Source: Mycobacterium sp. MS1601
Lineage (GTDB): Bacteria > Actinomycetota > Actinomycetes > Mycobacteriales > Mycobacteriaceae
Direction: 5' to 3'
Length of the DNA: 64,000 nt
Assembly: GCF_001984215.1 (NCBI RefSeq)
Contig: NZ_CP019420.1
Span: 1,364,001 to 1,428,000 of the forward strand
The notes under the pieces were generated by a model that saw only the letters and a program-made list of their open reading frames with translations, had not been told where the DNA came from and searched no databases. Positions 25,879-33,489 of this stretch are shown one piece after another; the first letter of the stretch is position 1; the number at the start of each line of letters is the position of its first letter. The position numbers were made by a program, and so were the translations under genes.

Positions 25879-26457
25879 TCAGCGCACTCCGTAGAACGCG
25901 ATCTGCAGGCAAGCGTCGATGTGCTCCGGTTCCAGCGACATGCCGTGCAACAACCGGTACTCGATGAACCCGTAGAGCACGTCACGCAGTGTCGTCACAT
26001 CGGCGTCGGCACGTATTTCACCCCGGGCCTGAGCCAGCTCCACCCGGGCACTGAACTGGTTGATACTGGGTTCGATGATCTGGTCGAAGACGGCCTGCAT
26101 CAGATCGGCGTCGGACTGGCAGGCGGCGATCAGCCCTTGATAGGCCGGGCCGAACCCGGTGGTGGTGACGACCTCCAGGATCTCGGTCATCTGGGCTCGC
26201 AGGTCGGCGACGAGATCGCCGGTGTCGGGGAAGGCGACCACAATGTCGAGGCTCTGGGTCGCGGCCTCGAGGATCACTGCGCCTTTGGAGGGCCACCACC
26301 GGTAGATCGTCTGCTTGCCCACACACGCCCGCCGTGCGATCGCCTCGATCGACACGTTCTCGTAGCCGGCCTCACCGATCAGCGAAATGCACGCGTCGAG
26401 AATGGCTCGCCGCGACTGCTCATTGCGCCTCCCGGGGTCTGGAGGGTTGGCAGACAT
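25879..26457 (-). CDS. TetR-family transcriptional repressor
   Basis: A 192-residue regulator. The helix-turn-helix lies in residues about 15-60 (SRRAILDACISLIGEAGYENVSIEAIARRACVGKQTIYRWWPSK pattern), and the rest is the ligand-binding helical domain. It diverges from the DUF5996 gene. The intergenic space holds an inverted repeat whose element recurs almost unchanged at 31425-31448, before the protease operon. I infer that this repressor controls itself, the DUF5996 gene and that distant operon. Confidence 0.92.
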   Translation of the reverse strand: MSANPPDPGRRNEQSRRAILDACISLIGEAGYENVSIEAIARRACVGKQTIYRWWPSKGAVILEAATQSLDIVVAFPDTGDLVADLRAQMTEILEVVTTTGFGPAYQGLIAACQSDADLMQAVFDQIIEPSINQFSARVELAQARGEIRADADVTTLRDVLYGFIEYRLLHGMSLEPEHIDACLQIAFYGVR

Positions 26458-26494
26458 GACAAAAACCCTAAGAGAAACCGTGCGACATTCAAAA

Positions 26495-26537
26495 CGATCC
26501 GGTCCGTCTTGACGCGAGACGGACCGATTCGTATCGT
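26495..26537 (+). promoter_or_regulatory. Promoter with TetR operator in the -35/-10 spacer (DUF5996 gene)
   Basis: TTGACG at 26509-26514 and TATCGT at 26532-26537 are exactly 17 bases apart. The spacer is the pseudo-palindrome CGAGACGGACCGATTCG. A mirrored copy of its core (CGGTCCGTCT, 26500-26509) makes a perfect 10-base inverted repeat with 26517-26526. The predicted transcription start is close to the ATG at 26545, so the mRNA would be leaderless or nearly so. The operator reading rests on the near-identical copy at 31425-31448. Confidence 0.75.
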
Positions 26538-26544
26538 AATTGTG

Positions 26545-27477
26545 ATGACCAGTTCTCCGGTGGACCGCGGATGGCCGTCATTGCGCGTTGACGAGTGGGA
26601 ATCGACTCGCCGAACACTGCACATGTGGACCCAGATCGTCGGCAAGGTGCGACTGGCACACGCGCCGCTGGTCAATCATTGGTGGCAAGCGCCGCTGTAT
26701 GTCTCCCCGCGAGGCTTGACGACGTCGGCCATCCCCGTGGACACACGGCTTTTCGACATGGAGTTCGACTTCATCGACCATGTGCTGGCGGTGCGGGTCA
26801 GCGACGGCGGCTCCGGGCGCCTGGATCTGCGCGAGCGATCCGTTGCGCAATTTCACGACGACACGTTCGCGCTACTCGACCGCCTGGGCATCTCGACGCG
26901 AATCACCAAGCAGCCCAACGAAGTCGACCCCGCCGTCCCGTTCGCCGAGGATCCGCACCTGGGTTACGATCCTGCCGCCGCCCATACCTTCTGGCAGCAG
27001 CTGGTGCAGGCTGACCGGGTGATCGGACGATTCCGTTCCGGGTTCGCCGGCAAAGTCAGTCCGGTGCACTTCTTCTGGGGTTCCTTCGACATGGCGTGCA
27101 CCCGCTTCTCTGGCCGCCCCGCGCCCCGCCATCCCGGCGGAACGCCGAACTGCGGTGACTGGGTGATGGTCGAGGCCTACTCCCACGAACTGAGCAGTTG
27201 CGGATTCTGGCCCGGCGGCGGCGACGAGGGCGCGTTCTACTCGTATGCCTATCCCGAGCCGGAGGGGTTCGCCGACTTCCCCGGCCGCCCCGACGGCGTG
27301 TTCTACCACCCCGAATTTCGGCAGTTCCTACTACCGTACGAAACTGCCCGCGCAGCAGCAGATCCGGATCAGTGCGTGATGGACTTCCTCGAGTTCACCT
27401 ACAGTGCGGCTGCCGATCTGGCGAACTGGGACCGTGCTGCACTGGACATCAACCCCAACCGGTGGAAGACGGCCTGA
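26545..27477 (+). CDS. DUF5996 family protein
   Basis: A 310-residue soluble protein of unknown function. It begins WPSLRVDEWESTRRTLHMWTQIVGKVRLA, and has conserved His/Trp-rich stretches such as VNHWWQAPLYVSPRG, VHFFWGSFDMACTRFSGR and SCGFWPGGG. These are the hallmarks I associate with DUF5996. No signal peptide or membrane segment is seen. Its promoter carries the TetR operator, and the ATG coincides with the predicted transcription start. It is convergent with the zinc-ribbon membrane protein gene, 20 bases away. Confidence 0.85.
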   Translation: MTSSPVDRGWPSLRVDEWESTRRTLHMWTQIVGKVRLAHAPLVNHWWQAPLYVSPRGLTTSAIPVDTRLFDMEFDFIDHVLAVRVSDGGSGRLDLRERSVAQFHDDTFALLDRLGISTRITKQPNEVDPAVPFAEDPHLGYDPAAAHTFWQQLVQADRVIGRFRSGFAGKVSPVHFFWGSFDMACTRFSGRPAPRHPGGTPNCGDWVMVEAYSHELSSCGFWPGGGDEGAFYSYAYPEPEGFADFPGRPDGVFYHPEFRQFLLPYETARAAADPDQCVMDFLEFTYSAAADLANWDRAALDINPNRWKTA

Positions 27478-27497
27478 ATCGGGCCACCGAGAAAACC

Positions 27498-29423
27498 CTA
27501 CCGCGGCGGGTCACCGCGCCAGCTGAAGCTGTTGACGTACTTGCCCATGTCAAGTGCCAGTTGAAGATTGGCGCCCGACGGTTTACCGGAACCGAAGTCC
27601 GGTCCGAAGGCGCGGTACGGCCCCACCGCGCCCGCTACCAACGCCAGGTCGTTCTTGACCGCCACCATCACGATGATGCGCATCCGAGTGGAACTGCTCA
27701 TCGCGCCCTGAGGCCAGACATCGGCAGCCAGCCCGTACCCGGGTTGATAGCCGACCATGGTGTTCGGTATCTCGTAGGCAATCTTGTTGTCCGGGTAAGT
27801 CTGGTTCAACAGATCGTAAGCGACCTCCCGCGCGGTGCGTCCGCCCGCAGGGCGGCTGACCAGTTGCATGGTGCCGCCGTCACCGGCCTGCAGCACCGCG
27901 GTGACGCCGTCGTCATGCTGGGTGACGGCATAGGCAGATCCCGCCGCCGGGTAGGACACCGAGAATCCTCCGTCGAGGGAGGTGAACCGGGGATTGACCT
28001 CCACCGCGCGGCTCATCGGCGGGCTGCCGCATTCCGGCGGGCAGATGTACTTGGGGGCCGGACGGGAGATCAGGCCGGACACCCCCACCAACCCGCCGGC
28101 GACCACGACAATCGCAACCCCGATCACCAGCGCCACGGTGCGGAACTGCGTCGTCGTCGTCGTGGGAGCCGACTCGAAGGTGCCGGAATGGATCGAGTAA
28201 CCGGGCACCAGACCAACTTTGATGTGACCGGTCGGAGGTTCCTGGGAGATCTGGATCGGGCGTTCGTCGCGCCGGGATCGGCGAGACTCCCGTGAACACG
28301 CCCGCATGGCCGCGCCGCAGTTGGCGCAGAACGGCGCATCGGGCACCACGTGGTTGCACTCGATGCACAGGATGGGCTCGTCGATGCGGATTTCGTCCTG
28401 TGCTTCGTGCAGCAGCGCCAGATGCAACCCTATCCGCAGTGCGAACAGCGCCAGCGCGGTGAGTGACAGGTGCACTGCCAGTTGCCAGAACTGAGGCAGG
28501 TGGGCGACGTCGATCACGCCCAGCGATGCGTAGATCACGATCACCACGATCGCGACCAACACGAGCACACCCCGGACGAATCCGCGATGTTGGTGCTGTT
28601 TGGTCGGCGGTCGGGTGAACCAGAGCGCCGTGCCGATGAGGCCTCCGACGGCGGCGGCGGTCAGCGGCATCGCGATCCCACGGATCCCGGCCTCGACCAG
28701 GAGACCGTCCAGCGGGCGCACGCGGTTGACCAGGCCGGTGGTGAATTGCGGTGCCAGCCGGGTCAGCGTGGCGGCCGCGGTGAAGGTCAGGGCGCCCAGC
28801 GCGCCGATGGCGTAGCCGTCCAACGACTCCCGGTTACCGCCTCGCCAGGTGAACCGCGCTGCCAGGGCCGGAACCAACATCAGCAGCATGCTGCCCACCG
28901 GCACCCCGATCCCGTCACGCAGAATCCGTTCGCCCGCGATGCCCGCACCCAGTGGCACTCCATACGCGCGGGCCACAGCGGCCCCGGTCAGCACCGCCCA
29001 CCCGACGCCAAGCAGAATCCCCGACGAGGTCGTCAGCACCAACGTGCTGCGCGGAATGTCCTGGGATACCCCGGATTCCCGGAGGTACAAGACAAACAGC
29101 AGCGGCAGGCCCAGCGACGCCACGGCGATCAGCGCCGCGGGCATCCGCAGGACGGTCACGACAGTCAGGGCGGCCGCCAGCAATCCGAGGCCCATCAGGA
29201 ACACCCTGCGGGCTCGCGGTGTCAGGTGCGGGAACAGTGAACTCGTCAACGACGGGGTGAGCAGTCGCTGCCCGGAAGCGGCGCTGAAGGCGCGTGCGCG
29301 CAACCAGTGCGGGCCGTCCCCGCCGTGGTGCTCAGCCAGCGGCACGCCGCACTGACCGCAGAACTCGCCCGCCGGGACATCCATCTGGCAGACCTGGCAT
29401 TCCATCATGCCCGGGGCACTCAT
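27498..29423 (-). CDS. Zinc-ribbon multi-pass membrane protein
   Basis: A 641-residue protein of unknown function. An N-terminal zinc ribbon (CQVC ... CGQC, about residues 8-26) is followed by some eight hydrophobic segments. A second zinc ribbon (CIEC ... CANC) lies near residue 350, then a basic cytoplasmic linker, one more membrane helix (ALVIGVAIVVVAGGLVGVSGL) and a roughly 200-residue exported domain. The ATG overlaps the stop of the protease gene (TGATG), so the two are coupled; a TTG one codon earlier is less likely. It may be a membrane partner or sensor for the protease. Confidence 0.7.
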   Translation of the reverse strand: MSAPGMMECQVCQMDVPAGEFCGQCGVPLAEHHGGDGPHWLRARAFSAASGQRLLTPSLTSSLFPHLTPRARRVFLMGLGLLAAALTVVTVLRMPAALIAVASLGLPLLFVLYLRESGVSQDIPRSTLVLTTSSGILLGVGWAVLTGAAVARAYGVPLGAGIAGERILRDGIGVPVGSMLLMLVPALAARFTWRGGNRESLDGYAIGALGALTFTAAATLTRLAPQFTTGLVNRVRPLDGLLVEAGIRGIAMPLTAAAVGGLIGTALWFTRPPTKQHQHRGFVRGVLVLVAIVVIVIYASLGVIDVAHLPQFWQLAVHLSLTALALFALRIGLHLALLHEAQDEIRIDEPILCIECNHVVPDAPFCANCGAAMRACSRESRRSRRDERPIQISQEPPTGHIKVGLVPGYSIHSGTFESAPTTTTTQFRTVALVIGVAIVVVAGGLVGVSGLISRPAPKYICPPECGSPPMSRAVEVNPRFTSLDGGFSVSYPAAGSAYAVTQHDDGVTAVLQAGDGGTMQLVSRPAGGRTAREVAYDLLNQTYPDNKIAYEIPNTMVGYQPGYGLAADVWPQGAMSSSTRMRIIVMVAVKNDLALVAGAVGPYRAFGPDFGSGKPSGANLQLALDMGKYVNSFSWRGDPPR

Positions 29424-31027
29424 CAAGCCTGCACCCTCTGCGCAATCGCGATGTTGCGGACCAGATTGTCGACATCCGGGGTCCCGAGTCCGGTCACCAG
29501 GTCATAGCCGGGGCCGGCGCTGTCGACGGCGTTGCCTCCCAACGTGATATCGCGGTAGGCGGGTCGCGGCGCACCCTGGGCGATGAGATAGAGCAGCGGG
29601 TTGATGTCGCCGATCAGATAGCCACCGTTCTCCAGCAGAAACTGGTCCATCAGGGCGGTCAACCCTGCCCAGATCGGTGCGGACTGTGAGGTGCCACCAC
29701 CGACGAGCACTTGACCGTCGAGCACGATTTTCATGCCGGTGAACGGGTCTGCCACCGCCGAGATATCCGGAGTCATACGTTTGCCGGTATTGCGCTCCGG
29801 TGGCACGGCTTCCGCGGCAACACGTTGCCAAGGCGGCAAGTCGAACAGCGCCGAGAGACCACCGCTGGTGCCCTGGGACAGCGGCACGTCGAACCAGGTC
29901 TGCTCCGACACCCATTGCCCGGCGGCGTCGGTGGACAACGTGGTGCCGCCGACACTGGTCATTTCCGGAATCGATGCCACGGATCCGAGGCCGGCGTCCT
30001 GCTCGCCCGGAGGAGACGACCAGTCCTGACCACCACGGCATTCCATGCCGGCCAGGTCGCCGCTGGCGCTGAAGGCGGTGGTGCCCTTCGCCTGGGCGGC
30101 ACGCACTGCCGAGCGGACGGGAGCCAGATCGGCAGCAGTCAGCAACTTGTCGCACCCCCAGCCGATGGAGAAGCTCCACACCGCACCGGGGTATCGGCGA
30201 TCGGTGTCCTCGAGCATCTCACCGATCTTGCGGTAGCCCCCACCGTCCTCGACGGTGGGATTGGCATTCACCACGACCTTGCGGGCATCGGGTGCAATGG
30301 CATGGACCAGTTGAAGATCCATAGACAGCTCGCTGCGGATTTCGTCGGGCACCCCGCCGACGACCTCAGGTACCAAGGGCGGCAACGCGAACATGGTGGT
30401 GAAGGCATCCAGGTCGGATTGGCGGAATCCGTCGAACGCGAAGATCACCACGGTGATCCCCTTGCCGGTGAAGCCACCGCGAGCCAGATCGTCGCCGTTG
30501 TAGGCGCGCAACAGCCCCTCCGGTGACAATCCGCCGTCGGGTACTGCACGAGGGAAGACATCGGGCCGCATCATCTGGCGCGGTGTGTAACTGAGGATTC
30601 GGCCCAGCTCGAACACCTCGGCACGAAGGTGCTCGGGCACCACCGGCTGATGGGGTGAGGCGTAGAAGAGCTGGCCTCGCCGCCCGCGGTAATCCCGCAC
30701 GGATACACCGAAGGCCCGTTCCACGGCGACCGGTGGCCCCTCGACCACCGCCCAATCGTCACCGGGGCGCCACCGAACCGACAGGGATTGGCCTTTCGCC
30801 CAATCCATCAGCCTCGTGGGCTCGGACGCATGGGTCAGTGCGGCGGTGAACTCGATGCTCTCTTCACGCGCCGGCCCCAGGTCGGTGGACGCCTCCAGCA
30901 ACGAGGCGTAGGGACCCCCGATCAGCTGGCCGTCGGTGCGGGGCTCGCCCACGGACAGACCGATGGCCGCGAGCCCCGCACCAACGAGGACCAAGGCGAT
31001 CAACGAGCGAAAGGGCGCCGTCCTCAT
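29423..31027 (-). CDS. Sedolisin-type serine-carboxyl peptidase (S53 family), membrane-anchored or secreted
   Basis: A 534-residue exported endopeptidase. An N-terminal hydrophobic segment (FRSLIALVLVGAGLAAIGL) acts as signal or anchor, followed by a pro-kumamolisin-like activation domain to about residue 165. The catalytic domain shows the expected Glu/Asp pair in ELSMDLQLVHAIAP, the oxyanion Asp in SASGDLAG and the nucleophilic Ser in GGGTSQSAPIWAGL. The C-terminal Asp-rich Ca site is in YDLVTGLGTPDVD. I chose ATG 31027 because it directly precedes the hydrophobic segment. It is the middle gene of a three-gene operon. Confidence 0.88.
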   Translation of the reverse strand: MRTAPFRSLIALVLVGAGLAAIGLSVGEPRTDGQLIGGPYASLLEASTDLGPAREESIEFTAALTHASEPTRLMDWAKGQSLSVRWRPGDDWAVVEGPPVAVERAFGVSVRDYRGRRGQLFYASPHQPVVPEHLRAEVFELGRILSYTPRQMMRPDVFPRAVPDGGLSPEGLLRAYNGDDLARGGFTGKGITVVIFAFDGFRQSDLDAFTTMFALPPLVPEVVGGVPDEIRSELSMDLQLVHAIAPDARKVVVNANPTVEDGGGYRKIGEMLEDTDRRYPGAVWSFSIGWGCDKLLTAADLAPVRSAVRAAQAKGTTAFSASGDLAGMECRGGQDWSSPPGEQDAGLGSVASIPEMTSVGGTTLSTDAAGQWVSEQTWFDVPLSQGTSGGLSALFDLPPWQRVAAEAVPPERNTGKRMTPDISAVADPFTGMKIVLDGQVLVGGGTSQSAPIWAGLTALMDQFLLENGGYLIGDINPLLYLIAQGAPRPAYRDITLGGNAVDSAGPGYDLVTGLGTPDVDNLVRNIAIAQRVQA

Positions 31028-31049
31028 CGCCTTGCCCCTCACCAGTGGA

Positions 31050-31343
31050 TTAGTCGCCGGGAGAGGGATGCTGCAGCGTCGGCTGCGGCGCCACCACCGG
31101 CGGCGTGAAGACACCCGAGACGTTCGGGTTGGGCATGTTCTCCGTGGGGCTTACCGTCGGCTCCGACGTGGTCGTCGTGGTCGTGGTCGTGGTGGTGGTG
31201 GTGGTCGACTCCTCTGGGGTGCTGCTCTCACTGCTGCACGCCGCGGTGAAGCCGATCATCGCGAGGATCGCACCCCCACCGATAGCCGCCGCAAGGCGGC
31301 GACCCGGACGATTCAGTGGCCGCTCGAGGTCGGTCTTCGACAT
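31050..31343 (-). CDS. Small lipoprotein with poly-Thr linker
   Basis: A 97-residue lipoprotein. A basic N-terminus and hydrophobic segment end in the lipobox GFTAAC. The mature part starts SSESSTPEES, runs into 13 consecutive Thr residues and ends in a Pro-rich tail (VFTPPVVAPQPTL). Poly-Thr/Pro linkers in mycobacteria are often O-mannosylated, which I infer here. It is the first gene of the protease operon, whose TetR-operator promoter lies about 76-104 bases upstream. Function unknown. Confidence 0.78.
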   Translation of the reverse strand: MSKTDLERPLNRPGRRLAAAIGGGAILAMIGFTAACSSESSTPEESTTTTTTTTTTTTTSEPTVSPTENMPNPNVSGVFTPPVVAPQPTLQHPSPGD

Positions 31344-31418
31344 GCTGGATTCTCCTTCGGCAAGGCACAGGTAAAAGCGGCGTGCTGGACCGCAGACCCG
31401 AAGCGGGGCACCACAAGT

Positions 31419-31448
31419 ACGTTACGAGTCGGTCCGTCTCGCGTCAAG
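31419..31448 (-). promoter_or_regulatory. Promoter with TetR operator in the spacer (lipoprotein-protease operon)
   Basis: On the minus strand, TTGACG (31447-31442) and TAACGT (31424-31419) are 17 bases apart. The spacer is CGAGACGGACCGACTCG. Across 24 bases this region differs at one position from the element beside the TetR gene (26508-26531). It drives the leftward lipoprotein, sedolisin and zinc-ribbon operon. The divergent alpha/beta hydrolase gene begins 81 bases to the right and may be affected too. Confidence 0.78.
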
Positions 31449-31528
31449 GCAGAGCGTGACGTTCGAGCGCGACGACAGTCAACCTGCTTATGGACGGCCG
31501 CTGAGGCCCGCGCCGAAGATCGACAGTC

Positions 31529-32368
31529 ATGTTGTCATCCCCCTCAGCAGAAGCCCAGACCCGGTTCGTCGACGGGCCGAGCGCACGCTTCGCCTACCGC
31601 CGGTTCGGCGCACACTCGGACGTCCCGCTTGTGCTCGCCTTGCGCTTCCGCGGAACGATGGACCACTGGGATCCTGCGTTCCTCGACGAGTTGGCCTCCG
31701 AGCGCGACGTGATCATCTTCGACAACATCGGCCACAGCAAAACCACTGGCACCGCACCGACCACGATGGATGCACTCGCGGGCGGTCTCGTCGAATTTGT
31801 CGACGCACTGGGTCTTTCCGAAATCGACCTGCTGGGATGGTCGCTCGGCGGCATCGTGGTCCAGGCGGCCACCCTGCAACGTCCCGACCTGGTGCGCCGA
31901 CTGGTGATCGCAGGCAGTTCTCCCGGCGGTGGTGTTCCCGGTATGCCGCAACCGGATCCCACGGTCTGGCAGGTGGCCACCAAACCGGTCAACGACGACG
32001 ACGATTTCCTGTACCTCTTCTTCCCGGAGGACGGCGACGGGCACGCACTCGGAGTGAAGTCGCTGAGCCGACTGGCCTCCCGCACCCAAGCCGACGATCA
32101 CGCTCCGGTGTCGCCGGAGACCATGCAGGCGCAGCTGGCCGTCATCGCGTCGACCGGCTCGAGCGTGTGGGATCGCTTGGGCGAGGTGCGGATTCCGGTC
32201 CTGGTGGCCAACGGCGCACATGACCGCATGATCGACGCCTACGCCACCTACGCGATGGCCGGCCGTCTACCCGACGCCAAGGCGATCCTCTACAGCGACG
32301 CAGGTCACGGCTTCCTGTTCCAGCACATCGACGATTTCACCGCGGAGGTTCTCACCTTCCTGTTGTAG
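31529..32368 (+). CDS. Alpha/beta-fold hydrolase
   Basis: A 279-residue hydrolase of the TAP/epoxide-hydrolase-like branch. The nucleophile elbow is GWSLGG with Ser105, a downstream acid lies in VLVANGAHDRMID, and the catalytic His is in DAGHGFLFQH. The usual HG oxyanion motif is replaced by LRFRGTMDHWD, as in a subgroup of these enzymes. The substrate is unknown. It is divergent from the protease operon; its 3' end overlaps the alcohol dehydrogenase end by 17 bases, convergently. Confidence 0.88.
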   Translation: MLSSPSAEAQTRFVDGPSARFAYRRFGAHSDVPLVLALRFRGTMDHWDPAFLDELASERDVIIFDNIGHSKTTGTAPTTMDALAGGLVEFVDALGLSEIDLLGWSLGGIVVQAATLQRPDLVRRLVIAGSSPGGGVPGMPQPDPTVWQVATKPVNDDDDFLYLFFPEDGDGHALGVKSLSRLASRTQADDHAPVSPETMQAQLAVIASTGSSVWDRLGEVRIPVLVANGAHDRMIDAYATYAMAGRLPDAKAILYSDAGHGFLFQHIDDFTAEVLTFLL

Positions 32369-33383
32369 CCGCGAAGTCGAGGACCACCCGGAAACGCGCG
32401 CGGCCCGACATCATGCGCTCATAGGCGGCCGGCGCGTCGGCGAACGGGAGCGGCTCGATCATCGGTGCGATCTGATGGGTGAGCGCAAAATCCAGGTTGT
32501 CCTCGTTCTCGATGGCCGATCCGGTCAGGCTCCCCACCACGCTGCGACCACCGAAGATCAGATCCGAACTCTGCACGGGAATCGGCTCGGGCGAGGCGCC
32601 CACCACCACCAGCCTGCCGCGCGGACGCAGCCCTGCGACCAGCCCCGCCATGGACGATCCGTTGGCCGCGGTGGCGACCACCGCGGTGGCCCCACCGAGG
32701 TCACGCAGAGCCTGGGCGGTGTCCTCGACCGAACTGTCGATGTAGTGATCGGCGCCCAGACTGCGCGCCAGCGCGGCCTTCTCGGTGCCGCGGGCGATAG
32801 CGGCGACGCGGTAACCCATCGCCTTGGCGTAGTGGACCCCGAGGTGCCCCAGCCCACCGATCCCCTGCACCGCCACCAGGGTGTTCAGCGGCGCCTGCCC
32901 GGTACGCAACGCGTTGAACACCGTCACTCCGGCACACAAGAGCGGCGCGGCGGTCAGCGCGTCGAAGCCGTCGGGGACCCGCACCAATCCGGACGCCCTG
33001 GCGTACACCATCTCGGCGTAACCGCCGTCGACCGTGGTGCCCGGCAGGGGCTGATCCGTGCAGTTCACGAAATCGCCGTAGCGGCAGAACTCGCACTGCC
33101 CGCACTGGCCTCCCAGGAAACCCAACCCGACGCGGTCGCCCACCTGCCAGCGCCCGTCGACACCAGGCCCTACCGCATCGATGGTCCCGACCACTTCGTG
33201 GCCGGGGACCATCGGCTGCGTCGGATCCTCCCGTTGTCCCTCGACGGCCAGCACATCGCTGTGGCAGACGCCGCACGCCAGGGTGCGGATACGCACCTGG
33301 CCGTCTGCAGGGTCGCAGACGTCCAACTCCACCATCTCGAAGTTCCGCTGCCCGGTGACCTGATAGGCCCGATATGTGCTCAC
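32352..33383 (-). CDS. Zinc-dependent alcohol dehydrogenase (MDR family)
   Basis: A 343-residue cytosolic NAD(P)-dependent alcohol or aldehyde oxidoreductase. The catalytic zinc ligands are in ACGVCHSD (Cys40), PGHEVVG (His62, Glu63) and LLCAGVT. The structural zinc lobe has four Cys in GGQCGQCEFCRYGDFVNC. The Rossmann motif is GIGGLGHLGV. The features are complete for the family; substrate is not determined. It is the downstream neighbour of the LuxR-type regulator, in the same direction with a 106-base gap. Confidence 0.93.
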   Translation of the reverse strand: MSTYRAYQVTGQRNFEMVELDVCDPADGQVRIRTLACGVCHSDVLAVEGQREDPTQPMVPGHEVVGTIDAVGPGVDGRWQVGDRVGLGFLGGQCGQCEFCRYGDFVNCTDQPLPGTTVDGGYAEMVYARASGLVRVPDGFDALTAAPLLCAGVTVFNALRTGQAPLNTLVAVQGIGGLGHLGVHYAKAMGYRVAAIARGTEKAALARSLGADHYIDSSVEDTAQALRDLGGATAVVATAANGSSMAGLVAGLRPRGRLVVVGASPEPIPVQSSDLIFGGRSVVGSLTGSAIENEDNLDFALTHQIAPMIEPLPFADAPAAYERMMSGRARFRVVLDFAATTGR

Positions 33384-33489
33384 GCCATCACGACACCAGC
33401 TGATGGGTCACCGCGGTATCGGCATCCTGACCAGTCTTGCGGAGCCGGGCATCACCGCGCGTCCCCCGGGTCCATCTCAGTCACGTGAC

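Noticed and set aside
31150..31210. GTC/GTG-rich simple repeat as a phase-variation tract
   Set aside because: It encodes the 13-Thr stretch of the lipoprotein, and the unit is codon-length, so slippage would not shift the frame; I keep it as a protein linker.
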